Below are positions 23,973-32,394 of a stretch of 42,647 nucleotides of DNA, piece after piece. A program made the position numbers and the translations under genes. The notes under the pieces were generated by a model. The model saw only the letters and a list, made by a program, of their open reading frames with translations, did no database searches and had not been told where the DNA came from. The stretch spans positions 1 through 42,647 of the forward strand of contig JAJDAQ010000174.1 of the NCBI GenBank assembly GCA_029261815.1, in the 5' to 3' direction. The DNA is from Deltaproteobacteria bacterium. Lineage in GTDB: Bacteria; Myxococcota_A; UBA9160; UBA6930. Numbering within the stretch: position 1 is the first letter of the stretch; every line of letters begins with the position of its first letter.

Positions 23973-24878
23973 ATGTCTGATATTCGATTTGATGGCCGCG
24001 TCGCGGTCGTGACCGGCGCCGGTGGCGGCCTCGGAAAGACCTACGCCCTGGAACTCGCGAAGCGCGGCGCCCAGGTGGTGGTGAACGACCTGGGTGGTGC
24101 GGCCGACGGGTCGGGTGGCGCCGCGGCGCCCGCCGACCAGGTCGTGAAGGAGATCGAGGAAGCCGGCGGCACCGCCGTTGCGAACTACGACTCTGTCGCC
24201 ACGCCCGAAGGCGGTGAGGCGATCATCCAGACGGCGGTCGATAACTTCGGCAAGGTCGACGTCGTCATCAACAACGCCGGCATCCTGCGCGACAAGACGT
24301 TCGCCAAGCTCGATCCGGCCGAACTCGAGATCGTGCTCGACGTCCACCTGAAGGGCGGATTCTTCGTCTCCCAACCTGCGTTCCGCGTGATGAAGGAGAA
24401 CGGTTACGGCCGTTTCGTGTTCACGACGTCGGCCGCCGGGATGCTCGGAAACTTTGGCCAGTCGAATTACGCGGCCGCAAAAATGGGCCTCGTGGGTCTG
24501 AATAACGTGCTTTCGCTCGAGGGCGCGAAGTACAACATCAAGTCGAACGTGATCGCGCCGATCGCGGCGACCCGTCTGACGAAGGAACTCGGGATCCCGG
24601 ATGTGCTCGACCCCGAGTGTGTGACGGGTCTCGTGACGTTCCTGTCGTCCGAGAACTGCGACGTGTCCCATGAGATCTACTCGGTCGGTGGCGGAAAGAT
24701 CGCGCGCATGTTCATTGGTCTGACGCCCGGTTGGGTGAAGGGCGCCGGCGCCAAGCCGTCGGCCGAAGAGGTCGAGGCGAACCTCCAGGCCATCCGAGAC
24801 GAAGAGGGATACATCGTGCCGGGCTCGATTGCCGACGAGATGAAGCTCCTGGTGCCGCTCATGAAGGGAGACGCCTAG
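23973..24878 (+). CDS. SDR-family 3-hydroxyacyl-CoA dehydrogenase (MFE-2/HSD17B4-like)
   Basis: A 301-residue short-chain dehydrogenase. The cofactor motif TGAGGGLGKTYALELAKRGA is at about residues 14-33, NNAGILRDKTF follows, and the Ser-Tyr-Lys triad is in TSAAGMLGNFGQSNYAAAK. The GNFGQSNYAAAK context and the extended C-terminus (GWVKGAGAKPSAEEVEAN) match the dehydrogenase part of peroxisomal multifunctional enzyme 2, which oxidises (3R)-hydroxyacyl-CoA. The next gene encodes the matching hydratase 2 part only 2 bp later, so the two perform consecutive beta-oxidation steps through the R-hydroxy intermediate. Substrates may be branched, very-long-chain or steroid-derived acyl-CoAs. The start at 23973 has purine-rich AGAGAAGAGA upstream. 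Confidence 0.87.
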   Translation: MSDIRFDGRVAVVTGAGGGLGKTYALELAKRGAQVVVNDLGGAADGSGGAAAPADQVVKEIEEAGGTAVANYDSVATPEGGEAIIQTAVDNFGKVDVVINNAGILRDKTFAKLDPAELEIVLDVHLKGGFFVSQPAFRVMKENGYGRFVFTTSAAGMLGNFGQSNYAAAKMGLVGLNNVLSLEGAKYNIKSNVIAPIAATRLTKELGIPDVLDPECVTGLVTFLSSENCDVSHEIYSVGGGKIARMFIGLTPGWVKGAGAKPSAEEVEANLQAIRDEEGYIVPGSIADEMKLLVPLMKGDA

Positions 24879-24880
24879 CC

Positions 24881-25735
24881 ATGCCGATCGATCCCGAACT
24901 GGCCATGAAGGCCGAATTTCCGAGCTCTGAGTCGTCCTACACGCAGGACGACGTGATCCTCTATCACCTGGGCATCGGCGCGGGTGCACCGAACCAGATG
25001 GACGCGGGGGAACTCGAGTACACGTACGAGAAGAACCTGAAGGTGCTGCCGAGCTTCGGTGTGTGCCCCGTGTTCGGAGCGATGGGTGGCGCCATGAACG
25101 CGCCGGGCCTCGACTTCAATCCGGCGATGCTGCTCCATGGCGAGCAGGACATCACGATCCATCGCACGCTCCCGGTGGCGGCACAACTCGAGAACACGAG
25201 CCGCATCGCGAACATCTACGACAAGGGCAAGATGGCCGTTGTCGTGATGGAGGTCGAAACGAAGGAGAAGGGCGGCGCGCCGCTCTTCACCAACCGCTTC
25301 GTACTCGCCCTGCGCGGTGAGGGCGGCTTCGGTGGCGAAGCCGGACCGGCCCCGGGGAATGAACCCCCGGATCGCGAACCCGACCACGTCGTGGAGACGC
25401 CGACGTTGCCGCAGCAGGCGCTGCTCTACCGCCTGTCCGGAGACAAGAACCCGCTCCACGCGGATCCGGACTTCGCCAAGATGGGCGGCTTCGATGTGCC
25501 GATCCTGCACGGCCTGTGCTCGTACGGGATCAACTGCAAGGCCGCCGTCGACAACGCGCTCGGAGGCGATGTCGAGAAGGTCGCGCGTTACGAGGCGCGC
25601 TTCCGCGGTGTCTTCTTCCCGGGCGAGACCATGGTCACCAAGCTCTGGAACGAGGGCGACAAGGTGTACCTGACGGCGGAGTCGAAGGAACGCAACGCGC
25701 CCGTCATCTCGAACGCGGCGATCACCGTTCGCTAG
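24881..25735 (+). CDS. (R)-specific enoyl-CoA hydratase 2 (MaoC-like, double hotdog)
   Basis: A 284-residue protein with the two-hotdog layout of hydratase 2. The diagnostic hydratase-2 motif is in the C-terminal half: YRLSGDKNPLHADPDFAKMGG, holding the catalytic Asp and His, followed by PILHGLCSYG. The N-terminal half is the degenerate hotdog that binds the acyl chain. It hydrates trans-2-enoyl-CoA to (3R)-hydroxyacyl-CoA, feeding the dehydrogenase encoded just upstream. In eukaryotic MFE-2 these two domains lie in one polypeptide in the same order, with a further SCP-2 domain that is absent here. A strong terminator follows at 25758-25790, closing the two-gene operon. Confidence 0.88.
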   Translation: MPIDPELAMKAEFPSSESSYTQDDVILYHLGIGAGAPNQMDAGELEYTYEKNLKVLPSFGVCPVFGAMGGAMNAPGLDFNPAMLLHGEQDITIHRTLPVAAQLENTSRIANIYDKGKMAVVVMEVETKEKGGAPLFTNRFVLALRGEGGFGGEAGPAPGNEPPDREPDHVVETPTLPQQALLYRLSGDKNPLHADPDFAKMGGFDVPILHGLCSYGINCKAAVDNALGGDVEKVARYEARFRGVFFPGETMVTKLWNEGDKVYLTAESKERNAPVISNAAITVR

Positions 25736-25757
25736 CGGCCGACGTCTGGTCCAGATG

Positions 25758-25790
25758 AACGCCCCGGGTGCGCAAGCGCCCGGGGCGTTT
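25758..25790 (+). terminator. Rho-independent terminator after the hydratase gene
   Basis: A perfect 11-bp stem, AACGCCCCGGG (25758-25768) with CCCGGGGCGTT (25779-25789), a 10-base loop and a short T-tract (GTTTCCATTT). It is the clearest intrinsic terminator in the window. Confidence 0.75.
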
Positions 25791-25822
25791 CCATTTCAGC
25801 ACCGCAGGACTTTCGCCTTGGT

Positions 25823-25850
25823 TTCGACTCCGCAAGCTGCGGGCTAGGAT
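25823..25850 (+). promoter_or_regulatory. Promoter for leaderless lhr (TAGGAT -10)
   Basis: TAGGAT at 25845-25850 ends six bases before the GTG start at 25857. A TTCGAC at 25823-25828 with 16-bp spacing may be the -35; the same hexamer occurs 18 bp before the merR -10. There is no Shine-Dalgarno sequence, and the preceding terminator isolates this promoter. Confidence 0.5.
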
Positions 25851-25856
25851 CGCCAG

Positions 25857-28800
25857 GTGGCTTCCCCCGTCGACACGATCCTCGATCGCTTCAGCGCCCC
25901 GGCGCGCGAGTGGTTCACCCAGAGCTTCGAGGCACCCACGCCGGTGCAGGAACAGGGCTGGTCGGCCATTCGCGACGGCGCCCATTCGCTTCTGTTGGCG
26001 CCGACCGGCAGCGGCAAGACACTGGCTGCGTTCTTCTCGTGCATCGACCGATTGGGGCAGCGCGATGCCGATTCAAGGCCTGGGGTTCGCGTGCTCTATG
26101 TGTCGCCCCTGAAGGCCCTGGTCTACGACATCGAACGAAATCTGCGAGCACCGCTCATCGGCATCCAACGACAGGCTGCGTTGACCGAAGCCGCGTTTCT
26201 CGCACCCCGCGTGGCGATCCGGACCGGTGACACCCCGCAATCCGAGCGACGCGCCCAGGCGCGCAATCCCGCCGAGATCCTGGTGACGACGCCGGAGTCG
26301 CTCTATCTGATCCTCGGATCTGCACAGCGCGAGACACTTCGCACGGTCGAAACGGTAATCGTCGACGAGATCCACGCGATCGCTTCAACGAAGCGCGGCG
26401 CTCACCTCGCACTCTCGCTCGAACGGGTTGCGGCGCTTACGGGAGGAGACCCGCAACGTATCGGGCTCTCGGCCACGGCGCGGCCGATTTCCGAGGTCGC
26501 CGGATTCCTCGGCGGCGATCGCGCCGTCACCACGGTCGACACCAGTCGCCGCCCCGACCTGGATCTGACGATTTCGGTCCCGGTTCCGGATATGACACGT
26601 CCGGGCGACTACCGCACGCCCGCGCCCGCTCCTCCGGCCGTTGACGCGCTGCCCACCGGTTCGGTGCTTGCGGAGTTGTTCCAGAAGACGCGCGCGGAAG
26701 ATCCCGATGCCAGCCTCTGGCCTGCCATCTATCCGAAGCTCCTCGAGCAGATCCGGGCACACCGCAGCGTCATCTTGTTCGTGAACAGTCGGGGTTTGTG
26801 CGAGCGACTCGCGAAGCGGTTGAACGATCTCGACCGCGAGAGTCGGGGGCAGACTGCTGAGGAGACCGCGGGTCGCGAACTCGTGCGCGCGCATCACGGG
26901 TCGATCGCGCATGAACAACGAAGGCAGATGGAGGACGACCTGAAAGCCGGTCGGCTGCGCGCCATCGTCGCCACGAGTTCGCTCGAACTTGGCATCGACA
27001 TGGGTGCGGTCGACCTCGTGCTCATGGTGGAGTCTCCGGGCGCCGTCGCATCGGGGCTCCAACGAGTGGGCCGCGCCGGCCATCAGGTCGGCGTCCCCTC
27101 CCGTGGCATTGTTTTTCCGAAGCACCGGAGCGATCTGCTGGAGGCCACGGTCGTCGCCGCGGGAATGCGCAGTGGCGAAGTCGAAGCCCTGCGAGTGCCT
27201 CGCAACCCACTCGACGTGCTCTCGCAGCAGATCGTGGCCATGGTCTCGATGGACCCGTGGACGGTTCCGGAGGTGCTCGCGGCCGTCCAGCGCACCGCCA
27301 ATTTTCGGGGTCTCACGCGTGAGCTCCTGGACGGCGTCCTCGACATGCTCTCCGGCCGTTACCCGTCGACCGATTTCGGCGAGCTGCGCCCGCGTCTGAT
27401 CTGGGACCGCGAGCAAGACGCGCTGGAGCCACGAAAGGGCTCCCAGAAGATCGCGCTGCTCTCCGGTGGGACGATCCCGGATCGCGGGCTCTACGGTGTC
27501 CACCTGGGGCCGGATGGGCCGCGAATCGGAGAGCTCGACGAGGAGATGGTGCACGAAACGCGGCCCGGCGAAGTCGTGACGCTCGGCGCGTCGAGCTGGC
27601 GCGTTACCGAGATCACGCGCGATCGCGTGGTGGTGGCGGCCGCGCCGGGCGAGATCGGACGGCTGCCTTTCTGGAAAGGGGAGGGTCCCGGGCGCCCGGT
27701 CGAACTGGGCCGGGCGCTAGGCGCATTCGTCCGGGAGTTGGCAGACAGCTGCCGCGGGCGTGGCAGTGACCTCCACAAGCATCGCGCCGACGCCGAGGCC
27801 AGGTTGGTGCAGGACTACGACCTCGATGAATTCGCCGCCCGCAATCTCGTGGACTACCTGATCGAACAGCACGAGGCGACCGGGGCGTTGCCCACCGATC
27901 AGGCCATCACGGTCGAGCGCTTTCGCGACGAGATCGGCGACTGGCGCGTGTGCATCTTGTCTCCTTTTGGCGCGCGCCTGCACGCGCCCTGGGCGCTCGC
28001 GCTCGAGGCCCACTTCGCAGGCGACAAGGGGTACGAGGTCCAGGCACTATGGAGTGACGACGGCATCTCGCTGCGCTTCGCGGATGCCGACGAGGTGCCC
28101 GGCACCGACGAGTTCCTGCCCGAGCCCGAAGACCTCGAAGACCGCGTCGTCGCCCAGCTCGAACGGTCGGCGTTGTTCGCGGGGCAGTTTCGCGAGAACG
28201 CCTCGCGCGCACTGCTGCTCCCACGCATGCGCCCGGGCTCACGGACACCGCTCTGGGCGCAGCGGCTCCGGGCGCAGAATCTGCTCGCTGTTGCGCGCGG
28301 CTATCCGGCATTCCCGATCATGCTCGAGTCCTATCGGGCGTGTCTCCAGGACGTGTTTGACCTTCCGAGCCTCGTAGACCTGCTAGGCGCAATTCGGCGC
28401 CGCGATGTCCGCGTCGACGACGTCGAAACGCGCCAGGCCTCGCCGTTCGCGCGTTCGCTCGTCTTTGCCTACACGGCCGCTTACCTCTACCAAGGGGACA
28501 CGCCGGTGGCCGAGCGCCGTGCGCAGGCGCTTACCCTCGACCGTCACATGCTCCGCGAGTTGCTAGGCCATGAGGAGCTTCGGGAGCTACTCGACTCCGC
28601 AGTGCTGGAAGAAGTTGCGAGCGAGCTCCAGGGAACCGCGCCCGAGTACCGGGCACGGCATGCGGATGGGCTCCACGATCTCCTGCGTCGCATCGGTGAC
28701 CTTTCGCAGGAGGAGCTTGCACTTCGCTGCGACGACGATCCTGCGCCTTGGCTCGATACGCTGGAGGCGACGCGGCGTGCCGCCTGCGTGCGCATCGGCG

Positions 28801-30398
28801 GAGAGGCCCGCTGGATTGCGGCCGAAGACACGGGGCTCTATCGCGACGCCGTTGGGGTTGCCCCTCCGGTCGGTCTTCCGGAGGCCTTCCTCGACGCCGT
28901 TCCGGATGCGACCGATCAGCTCTTTCGGCGGTTCGCACGCACGCATGGACCTTTCACCACCCGCGACCTGGCGCAGCGCTATGGCATCGTCCCGGCGCAG
29001 GCTGCGGCGCTGCTGAGCGCGCTCGAAGGCCGTGGCATGTTGCTCTCGGGAGAGTTCGACCCGTCGGGCACCGGTCACGAATGGTGCGATGAGGAAGTGC
29101 TGCGCCGGCTTCGCCGACGCACCCTGGCGCGGCTACGCGGTGAGGTTGCTCCGGTTGAGGCACCCGCACTCGTGCGATTCTTGCCGAAGTGGCACGGGAT
29201 CGACGGGAATGCCCGCGGGACCCGGCGACTGGCCGAGGTCCTGGAGCAGCTCGAAGGCGTGCCGCTTCCGTTTTCCGATCTCGAGAATGCGATCCTCCCG
29301 GCACGGTTGCCGGATTTTCAGCCGCGCCATCTCGATGAGTTGGGCGCCCTCGGCACCTGGATGTGGGTCGGCGTTGGCGCGCTCGGTGGGCAGGATGGGC
29401 GCGTGGCCCTCCACCGCCGGGACCGCATCGGCCTGCTCGTCGACCCGCCCGAAATCGCGGAGGATCTGTCGCCGCTCGCGCGCTCGCTCCGCGACCAGCT
29501 GGACGTTCGCGGTGCATCGTTCTTTACCGAACTCGTCGGGACTCATGCCGAGGTGGCTCAGCAGGACCTGCTCGCGGCGCTGTGGGACCTTGTCTGGGCC
29601 GGCCTCGTCACCAACGACACCTTCGCACCGCTGCGCGGTCTGGGGGCCCGTTCGACACCGTCGCGCCGGCGTTCGCGCGAACTCCCGACGGTTGCCGCGG
29701 GCCGTTGGTCGCTACTGAGCGCACTGGTGGGCGCGGGACCGGGCGTGGCGCCTACTGAACGCGCGCACTCTCGCGCGATCATGTTGCTCGAACGTTATGG
29801 CGTGGCCGCGCGCGAAACGGTTGCATTGGAGGCAATCCGCGGAGGCTGGAGCAGCGTCTACCCGGTCTTTCGAGCGATGGAAGAGGCTGGCAAGGTGCGT
29901 CGCGGACATTTCGTCGATGGCTATACCGGTGCGCAGTTCGCGTTTGCGGGCGCCGTGGACCGGCTGCGCGCAGCGCGACTTGCGGAGGAGGTGCCCACCG
30001 TGAACCTGCTCGCTGCCACGGATCCCGCACAGCCCTTTGGTGCCATGCTGCCGTGGCCGCCGTCTGCACGTCCGAGCGGGAGGCCGCGCCGCTCTGCCGG
30101 AGCCCGCGTGATCCTCTCGGATGGGGTTGTGCTCGGATGGATCGATCGCGCCGGAAAACGGCTCATTACGTTCCCGAACGACGGGCCCAAGGACGACTCT
30201 GCGGCGACCGCCGTCGCGCGCGCGCTGCGCGGCGTTTTCCGGGATCGCGCACGTGGCACGCTGCGGATCGAGGAAATCGACGGGATGCCCGCGGACAGCG
30301 CCGAGTGGGCGGATGCGTTCGTGGCGGCCGGGTACCGACGGGGCTACAAGGGACTCGAACTGGATCGCGGCGACCGCTACGAGAGCACCGGCCGCTAG
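25857..30398 (+). CDS. lhr: Lhr-family ATP-dependent DNA helicase, full-length
   Basis: A 1513-residue superfamily 2 helicase of the Lhr (large helicase-related) family, which unwinds DNA and RNA:DNA duplexes 3' to 5' and is linked to DNA repair. The N-terminal core has the Q-motif region PTPVQEQGW, Walker A APTGSGKT, the VDEIHAIASTKRG box, the motif GLSATA and motif VI QRVGRAGHQ. The Lhr-specific winged-helix and domain 4 follow. The long C-terminal domain (from about residue 870) has tandem winged-helix units and a later AlkZ-like region with VEAPALVRFLPKWHGI. Length matches the long Lhr of E. coli and mycobacteria rather than the short Lhr-Core. It begins with GTG at 25857 and stands alone between a terminator and a convergent gene. 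Confidence 0.93.
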   Translation: MASPVDTILDRFSAPAREWFTQSFEAPTPVQEQGWSAIRDGAHSLLLAPTGSGKTLAAFFSCIDRLGQRDADSRPGVRVLYVSPLKALVYDIERNLRAPLIGIQRQAALTEAAFLAPRVAIRTGDTPQSERRAQARNPAEILVTTPESLYLILGSAQRETLRTVETVIVDEIHAIASTKRGAHLALSLERVAALTGGDPQRIGLSATARPISEVAGFLGGDRAVTTVDTSRRPDLDLTISVPVPDMTRPGDYRTPAPAPPAVDALPTGSVLAELFQKTRAEDPDASLWPAIYPKLLEQIRAHRSVILFVNSRGLCERLAKRLNDLDRESRGQTAEETAGRELVRAHHGSIAHEQRRQMEDDLKAGRLRAIVATSSLELGIDMGAVDLVLMVESPGAVASGLQRVGRAGHQVGVPSRGIVFPKHRSDLLEATVVAAGMRSGEVEALRVPRNPLDVLSQQIVAMVSMDPWTVPEVLAAVQRTANFRGLTRELLDGVLDMLSGRYPSTDFGELRPRLIWDREQDALEPRKGSQKIALLSGGTIPDRGLYGVHLGPDGPRIGELDEEMVHETRPGEVVTLGASSWRVTEITRDRVVVAAAPGEIGRLPFWKGEGPGRPVELGRALGAFVRELADSCRGRGSDLHKHRADAEARLVQDYDLDEFAARNLVDYLIEQHEATGALPTDQAITVERFRDEIGDWRVCILSPFGARLHAPWALALEAHFAGDKGYEVQALWSDDGISLRFADADEVPGTDEFLPEPEDLEDRVVAQLERSALFAGQFRENASRALLLPRMRPGSRTPLWAQRLRAQNLLAVARGYPAFPIMLESYRACLQDVFDLPSLVDLLGAIRRRDVRVDDVETRQASPFARSLVFAYTAAYLYQGDTPVAERRAQALTLDRHMLRELLGHEELRELLDSAVLEEVASELQGTAPEYRARHADGLHDLLRRIGDLSQEELALRCDDDPAPWLDTLEATRRAACVRIGGEARWIAAEDTGLYRDAVGVAPPVGLPEAFLDAVPDATDQLFRRFARTHGPFTTRDLAQRYGIVPAQAAALLSALEGRGMLLSGEFDPSGTGHEWCDEEVLRRLRRRTLARLRGEVAPVEAPALVRFLPKWHGIDGNARGTRRLAEVLEQLEGVPLPFSDLENAILPARLPDFQPRHLDELGALGTWMWVGVGALGGQDGRVALHRRDRIGLLVDPPEIAEDLSPLARSLRDQLDVRGASFFTELVGTHAEVAQQDLLAALWDLVWAGLVTNDTFAPLRGLGARSTPSRRRSRELPTVAAGRWSLLSALVGAGPGVAPTERAHSRAIMLLERYGVAARETVALEAIRGGWSSVYPVFRAMEEAGKVRRGHFVDGYTGAQFAFAGAVDRLRAARLAEEVPTVNLLAATDPAQPFGAMLPWPPSARPSGRPRRSAGARVILSDGVVLGWIDRAGKRLITFPNDGPKDDSAATAVARALRGVFRDRARGTLRIEEIDGMPADSAEWADAFVAAGYRRGYKGLELDRGDRYESTGR

Positions 30399-30410
30399 GC
30401 GAGGCCGTCG

Positions 30411-30899
30411 TCAGGACGCGCCTTCGAGCATCGCCTCGAAGTCGGGCCAGTCGATGGCACTTTGTGCCGCGAATGCCTGGAGCAGGAGTTCCCGGTCATC
30501 GGCTTCGTCGCCGTCGCCCTTGCGGTAGGCGTCCACGAGCTTCTGGAGTTCGGCTTGGGCCGGCGCGTCGGGCGTGTCGGTCTTCAGGACGCCTTCCTCA
30601 TGTTCGAGGCCGAGCGCGTCGAGCCATTCCGTCAGGAGGTCTTTCCGCATCTCCAGGAAGTACGTCGCCAGGATCTCCTCCGCGATCGGACTCGCCGCCA
30701 CCCGGGACAGGGCCTGGCGGATCAGCTTCGCTCTCTTGTCCTTGGGCTGCTTCATCATGAACTGCGGACGCGCCTTCATCGTCGCGGCTGCCGCGGCGAC
30801 GGCCTGGGTATAGACGGCCGGGGACTCCTCGAGAATCGCGTTCAGTACGCGCTCTGCGCGCTCGGGGCTCATGCGACCAAATACCTGGTTGGGCTTCAT
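30411..30899 (-). CDS. Conserved-looking protein of unknown function coupled to ctaA
   Basis: A 162-residue, strongly helical, soluble protein that I do not recognise. The first 70 residues are basic and Ala-rich (MSPERAERVLNAILEESPAV, then MMKQPKDKRAKLIRQALSRV); the second half is acidic (GDGDEADDRELLLQAF, ending DWPDFEAMLEGAS). There is no signal peptide, membrane segment or cysteine. Its ATG overlaps the ctaA stop as ATGA and has GGAGA upstream inside ctaA, so it is translated with the heme A synthase. A role in cytochrome oxidase assembly is possible from position only. An in-frame start 16 codons further upstream would lie within ctaA and is less likely. Confidence 0.65.
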   Translation of the reverse strand: MKPNQVFGRMSPERAERVLNAILEESPAVYTQAVAAAAATMKARPQFMMKQPKDKRAKLIRQALSRVAASPIAEEILATYFLEMRKDLLTEWLDALGLEHEEGVLKTDTPDAPAQAELQKLVDAYRKGDGDEADDRELLLQAFAAQSAIDWPDFEAMLEGAS

Positions 30900-31846
30900 C
30901 GGGTGTCTCCGGCCGGGGCGGGTACGGTCGCGCGGCAGGCGAACCACTCCCGGACAGCGGCGGTAAGGGTGAGTACGAGGAGGGCGGCGAGCGCCGAATG
31001 CAGGACAGTGACGCCTTCAGGCAGTCCTGTCAGCACGTTGGCGATCCCGACGACCACCTGGGCGACACAGAGCGCGACTGCGATCCGGATCCACCGGGCG
31101 AAGCCGCCGACCTGACGGAACGCAACGACCCCGCCGACCAATGCGGCCAGGAAGGCGTAACCATTGAAGCGGTGCGCGACGTGGAGCCCGACCGTTCCCT
31201 CGAGGGTGGGCACCCATACGCCGCCGTTGCAGGTCGGCCATTCGGGGCAGGCGAGGCCCGCGTAACTCGACGCCACCAACCCACCGAGCACGATCTGGGC
31301 AAACCCCAAGGTGACCACGACCGTCAGCCAGACACCGACGCCGGCGGGAAGCGGTCGGCGCGCGGTCGGTCGGTCAGCATCGCGCAGCCGGAGGACAAGC
31401 CAGAGGAGCGCCGCGTTCACGGCATTTCCCGTGACCAGGTGCGAAGTCACGGTCCACTCCGCCAGGAGATGGAGGACCGTGAGTCCACCCAGGACGATCT
31501 GGACCCCGAGTAGCAGGGCGATGAGCAGGACGTGACGGCGATACGTCGTATGGGGCCAGGTGCGAACCGCCAGGAAGGCAAACAACAGGCTCACGCCACC
31601 GGCCACGACGCGGTGGCCGAACTCGAAGGCGACCTCGAGGTTCATCTCGGGGATGACCTCGCCGAAGCACAGCGGCCAGTCCGGACAGGCGAGGCCCGCC
31701 TCGAACGCGCGAACACTTGCGCCGAGGACGATCAGCCCCGTGACGAGCACCACCAACGCGCCGTAGGCGCGGGCGAGGCCCCGGAGGTGGGTCAATGCGG
31801 TATCCGGAGATACCGGGAGGGTGGAGGCGGGCGGGTATGCGCTCAC
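30896..31846 (-). CDS. ctaA: Heme A synthase (CtaA/Cox15 family)
   Basis: A 316-residue inner-membrane protein with about eight transmembrane segments in two related four-helix halves. It oxidises the heme O methyl group to a formyl to make heme A for aa3-type cytochrome oxidase. Candidate heme-ligand histidines lie in FEFGHRVVAG, TSHLVTGNAV, HVAHRFNGY and VLHSALAAL. Each half has an extracellular Cys pair (CPDWPLC and CPEWPTC), as in the Bacillus-type enzyme. The start is a GTG at 31846. The downstream gene is overlapped by four bases. Heme O synthase (ctaB) and the oxidase subunits are not in the window. Its presence implies aerobic respiration. Confidence 0.92.
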   Translation of the reverse strand: MSAYPPASTLPVSPDTALTHLRGLARAYGALVVLVTGLIVLGASVRAFEAGLACPDWPLCFGEVIPEMNLEVAFEFGHRVVAGGVSLLFAFLAVRTWPHTTYRRHVLLIALLLGVQIVLGGLTVLHLLAEWTVTSHLVTGNAVNAALLWLVLRLRDADRPTARRPLPAGVGVWLTVVVTLGFAQIVLGGLVASSYAGLACPEWPTCNGGVWVPTLEGTVGLHVAHRFNGYAFLAALVGGVVAFRQVGGFARWIRIAVALCVAQVVVGIANVLTGLPEGVTVLHSALAALLVLTLTAAVREWFACRATVPAPAGDTR

Positions 31847-31968
31847 AGTTCGAGGAACTTAGGAAACCGGCAAGATCCGAACAATTCTGCGCCATGATCG
31901 TGGGGGAGGTCTCTCGGTGGGGGAGACGCGCGTCAAGTGCTCGTGCCGACGGACCGAAGAGACCCTCG

Positions 31969-32394
31969 ATGTCCATGATGACCAGCCACGGAACCGAAGA
32001 CCGAAGTGATCCCCGCCACCTGCGCGGCCTGTTCGACCGCGCCAACGCGCTGGCCGAAGGGCATGGCGTGGCGTCCGTCTTTGTCGGAATCGCCGGCCGA
32101 GAGGGCGATACCCTGGTGCGCGACTTCATCGACTTCGTCGAAGCCGAGTTGCGGGTCGAGGATCATGTGTTCCGCTTGCTTCGCGAGCGTGCCGTATTGC
32201 TACTGGCCGACGTCGATGAAGAAGCTGCGGCTTCCATTGTCGAACGCCTGCGCATCGACTTCGCCAACCGGTTCCCGACCGTGAACGAGCTCGACGTCGG
32301 TGTGGCCACCACATCCGTCTTGCCCGGCCGCTCTGCCAGCGCGAAGGACGTCCTTCCTAGCCTCTTCGAGAACGCGCCGCGCGGACGACGCTAG
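31969..32394 (+). CDS. Degenerate GGDEF-like domain protein
   Basis: A 141-residue protein whose pattern of strands and helices follows a diguanylate cyclase domain, but with the key residues lost. VASVFVGIAGREGDTLVRDFIDFVEAEL sits where the first metal-binding strand and following helices belong. RLLRERAVLLLADVDEEAAASIVERLR occupies the place of the GGDEF loop and the next helix. VGVATTSV corresponds to the late SIGVA strand. With RERA in place of GG[DE]EF, catalysis is not expected; it could bind nucleotide or act as a sensor domain. The start is uncertain: 31969 is chosen, and in-frame ATGs at 31894 and 31795 would add basic sequence overlapping the ctaA promoter. Its end overlaps the convergent epimerase gene by four bases. 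Assignment is by pattern only. Confidence 0.45.
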   Translation: MSMMTSHGTEDRSDPRHLRGLFDRANALAEGHGVASVFVGIAGREGDTLVRDFIDFVEAELRVEDHVFRLLRERAVLLLADVDEEAAASIVERLRIDFANRFPTVNELDVGVATTSVLPGRSASAKDVLPSLFENAPRGRR

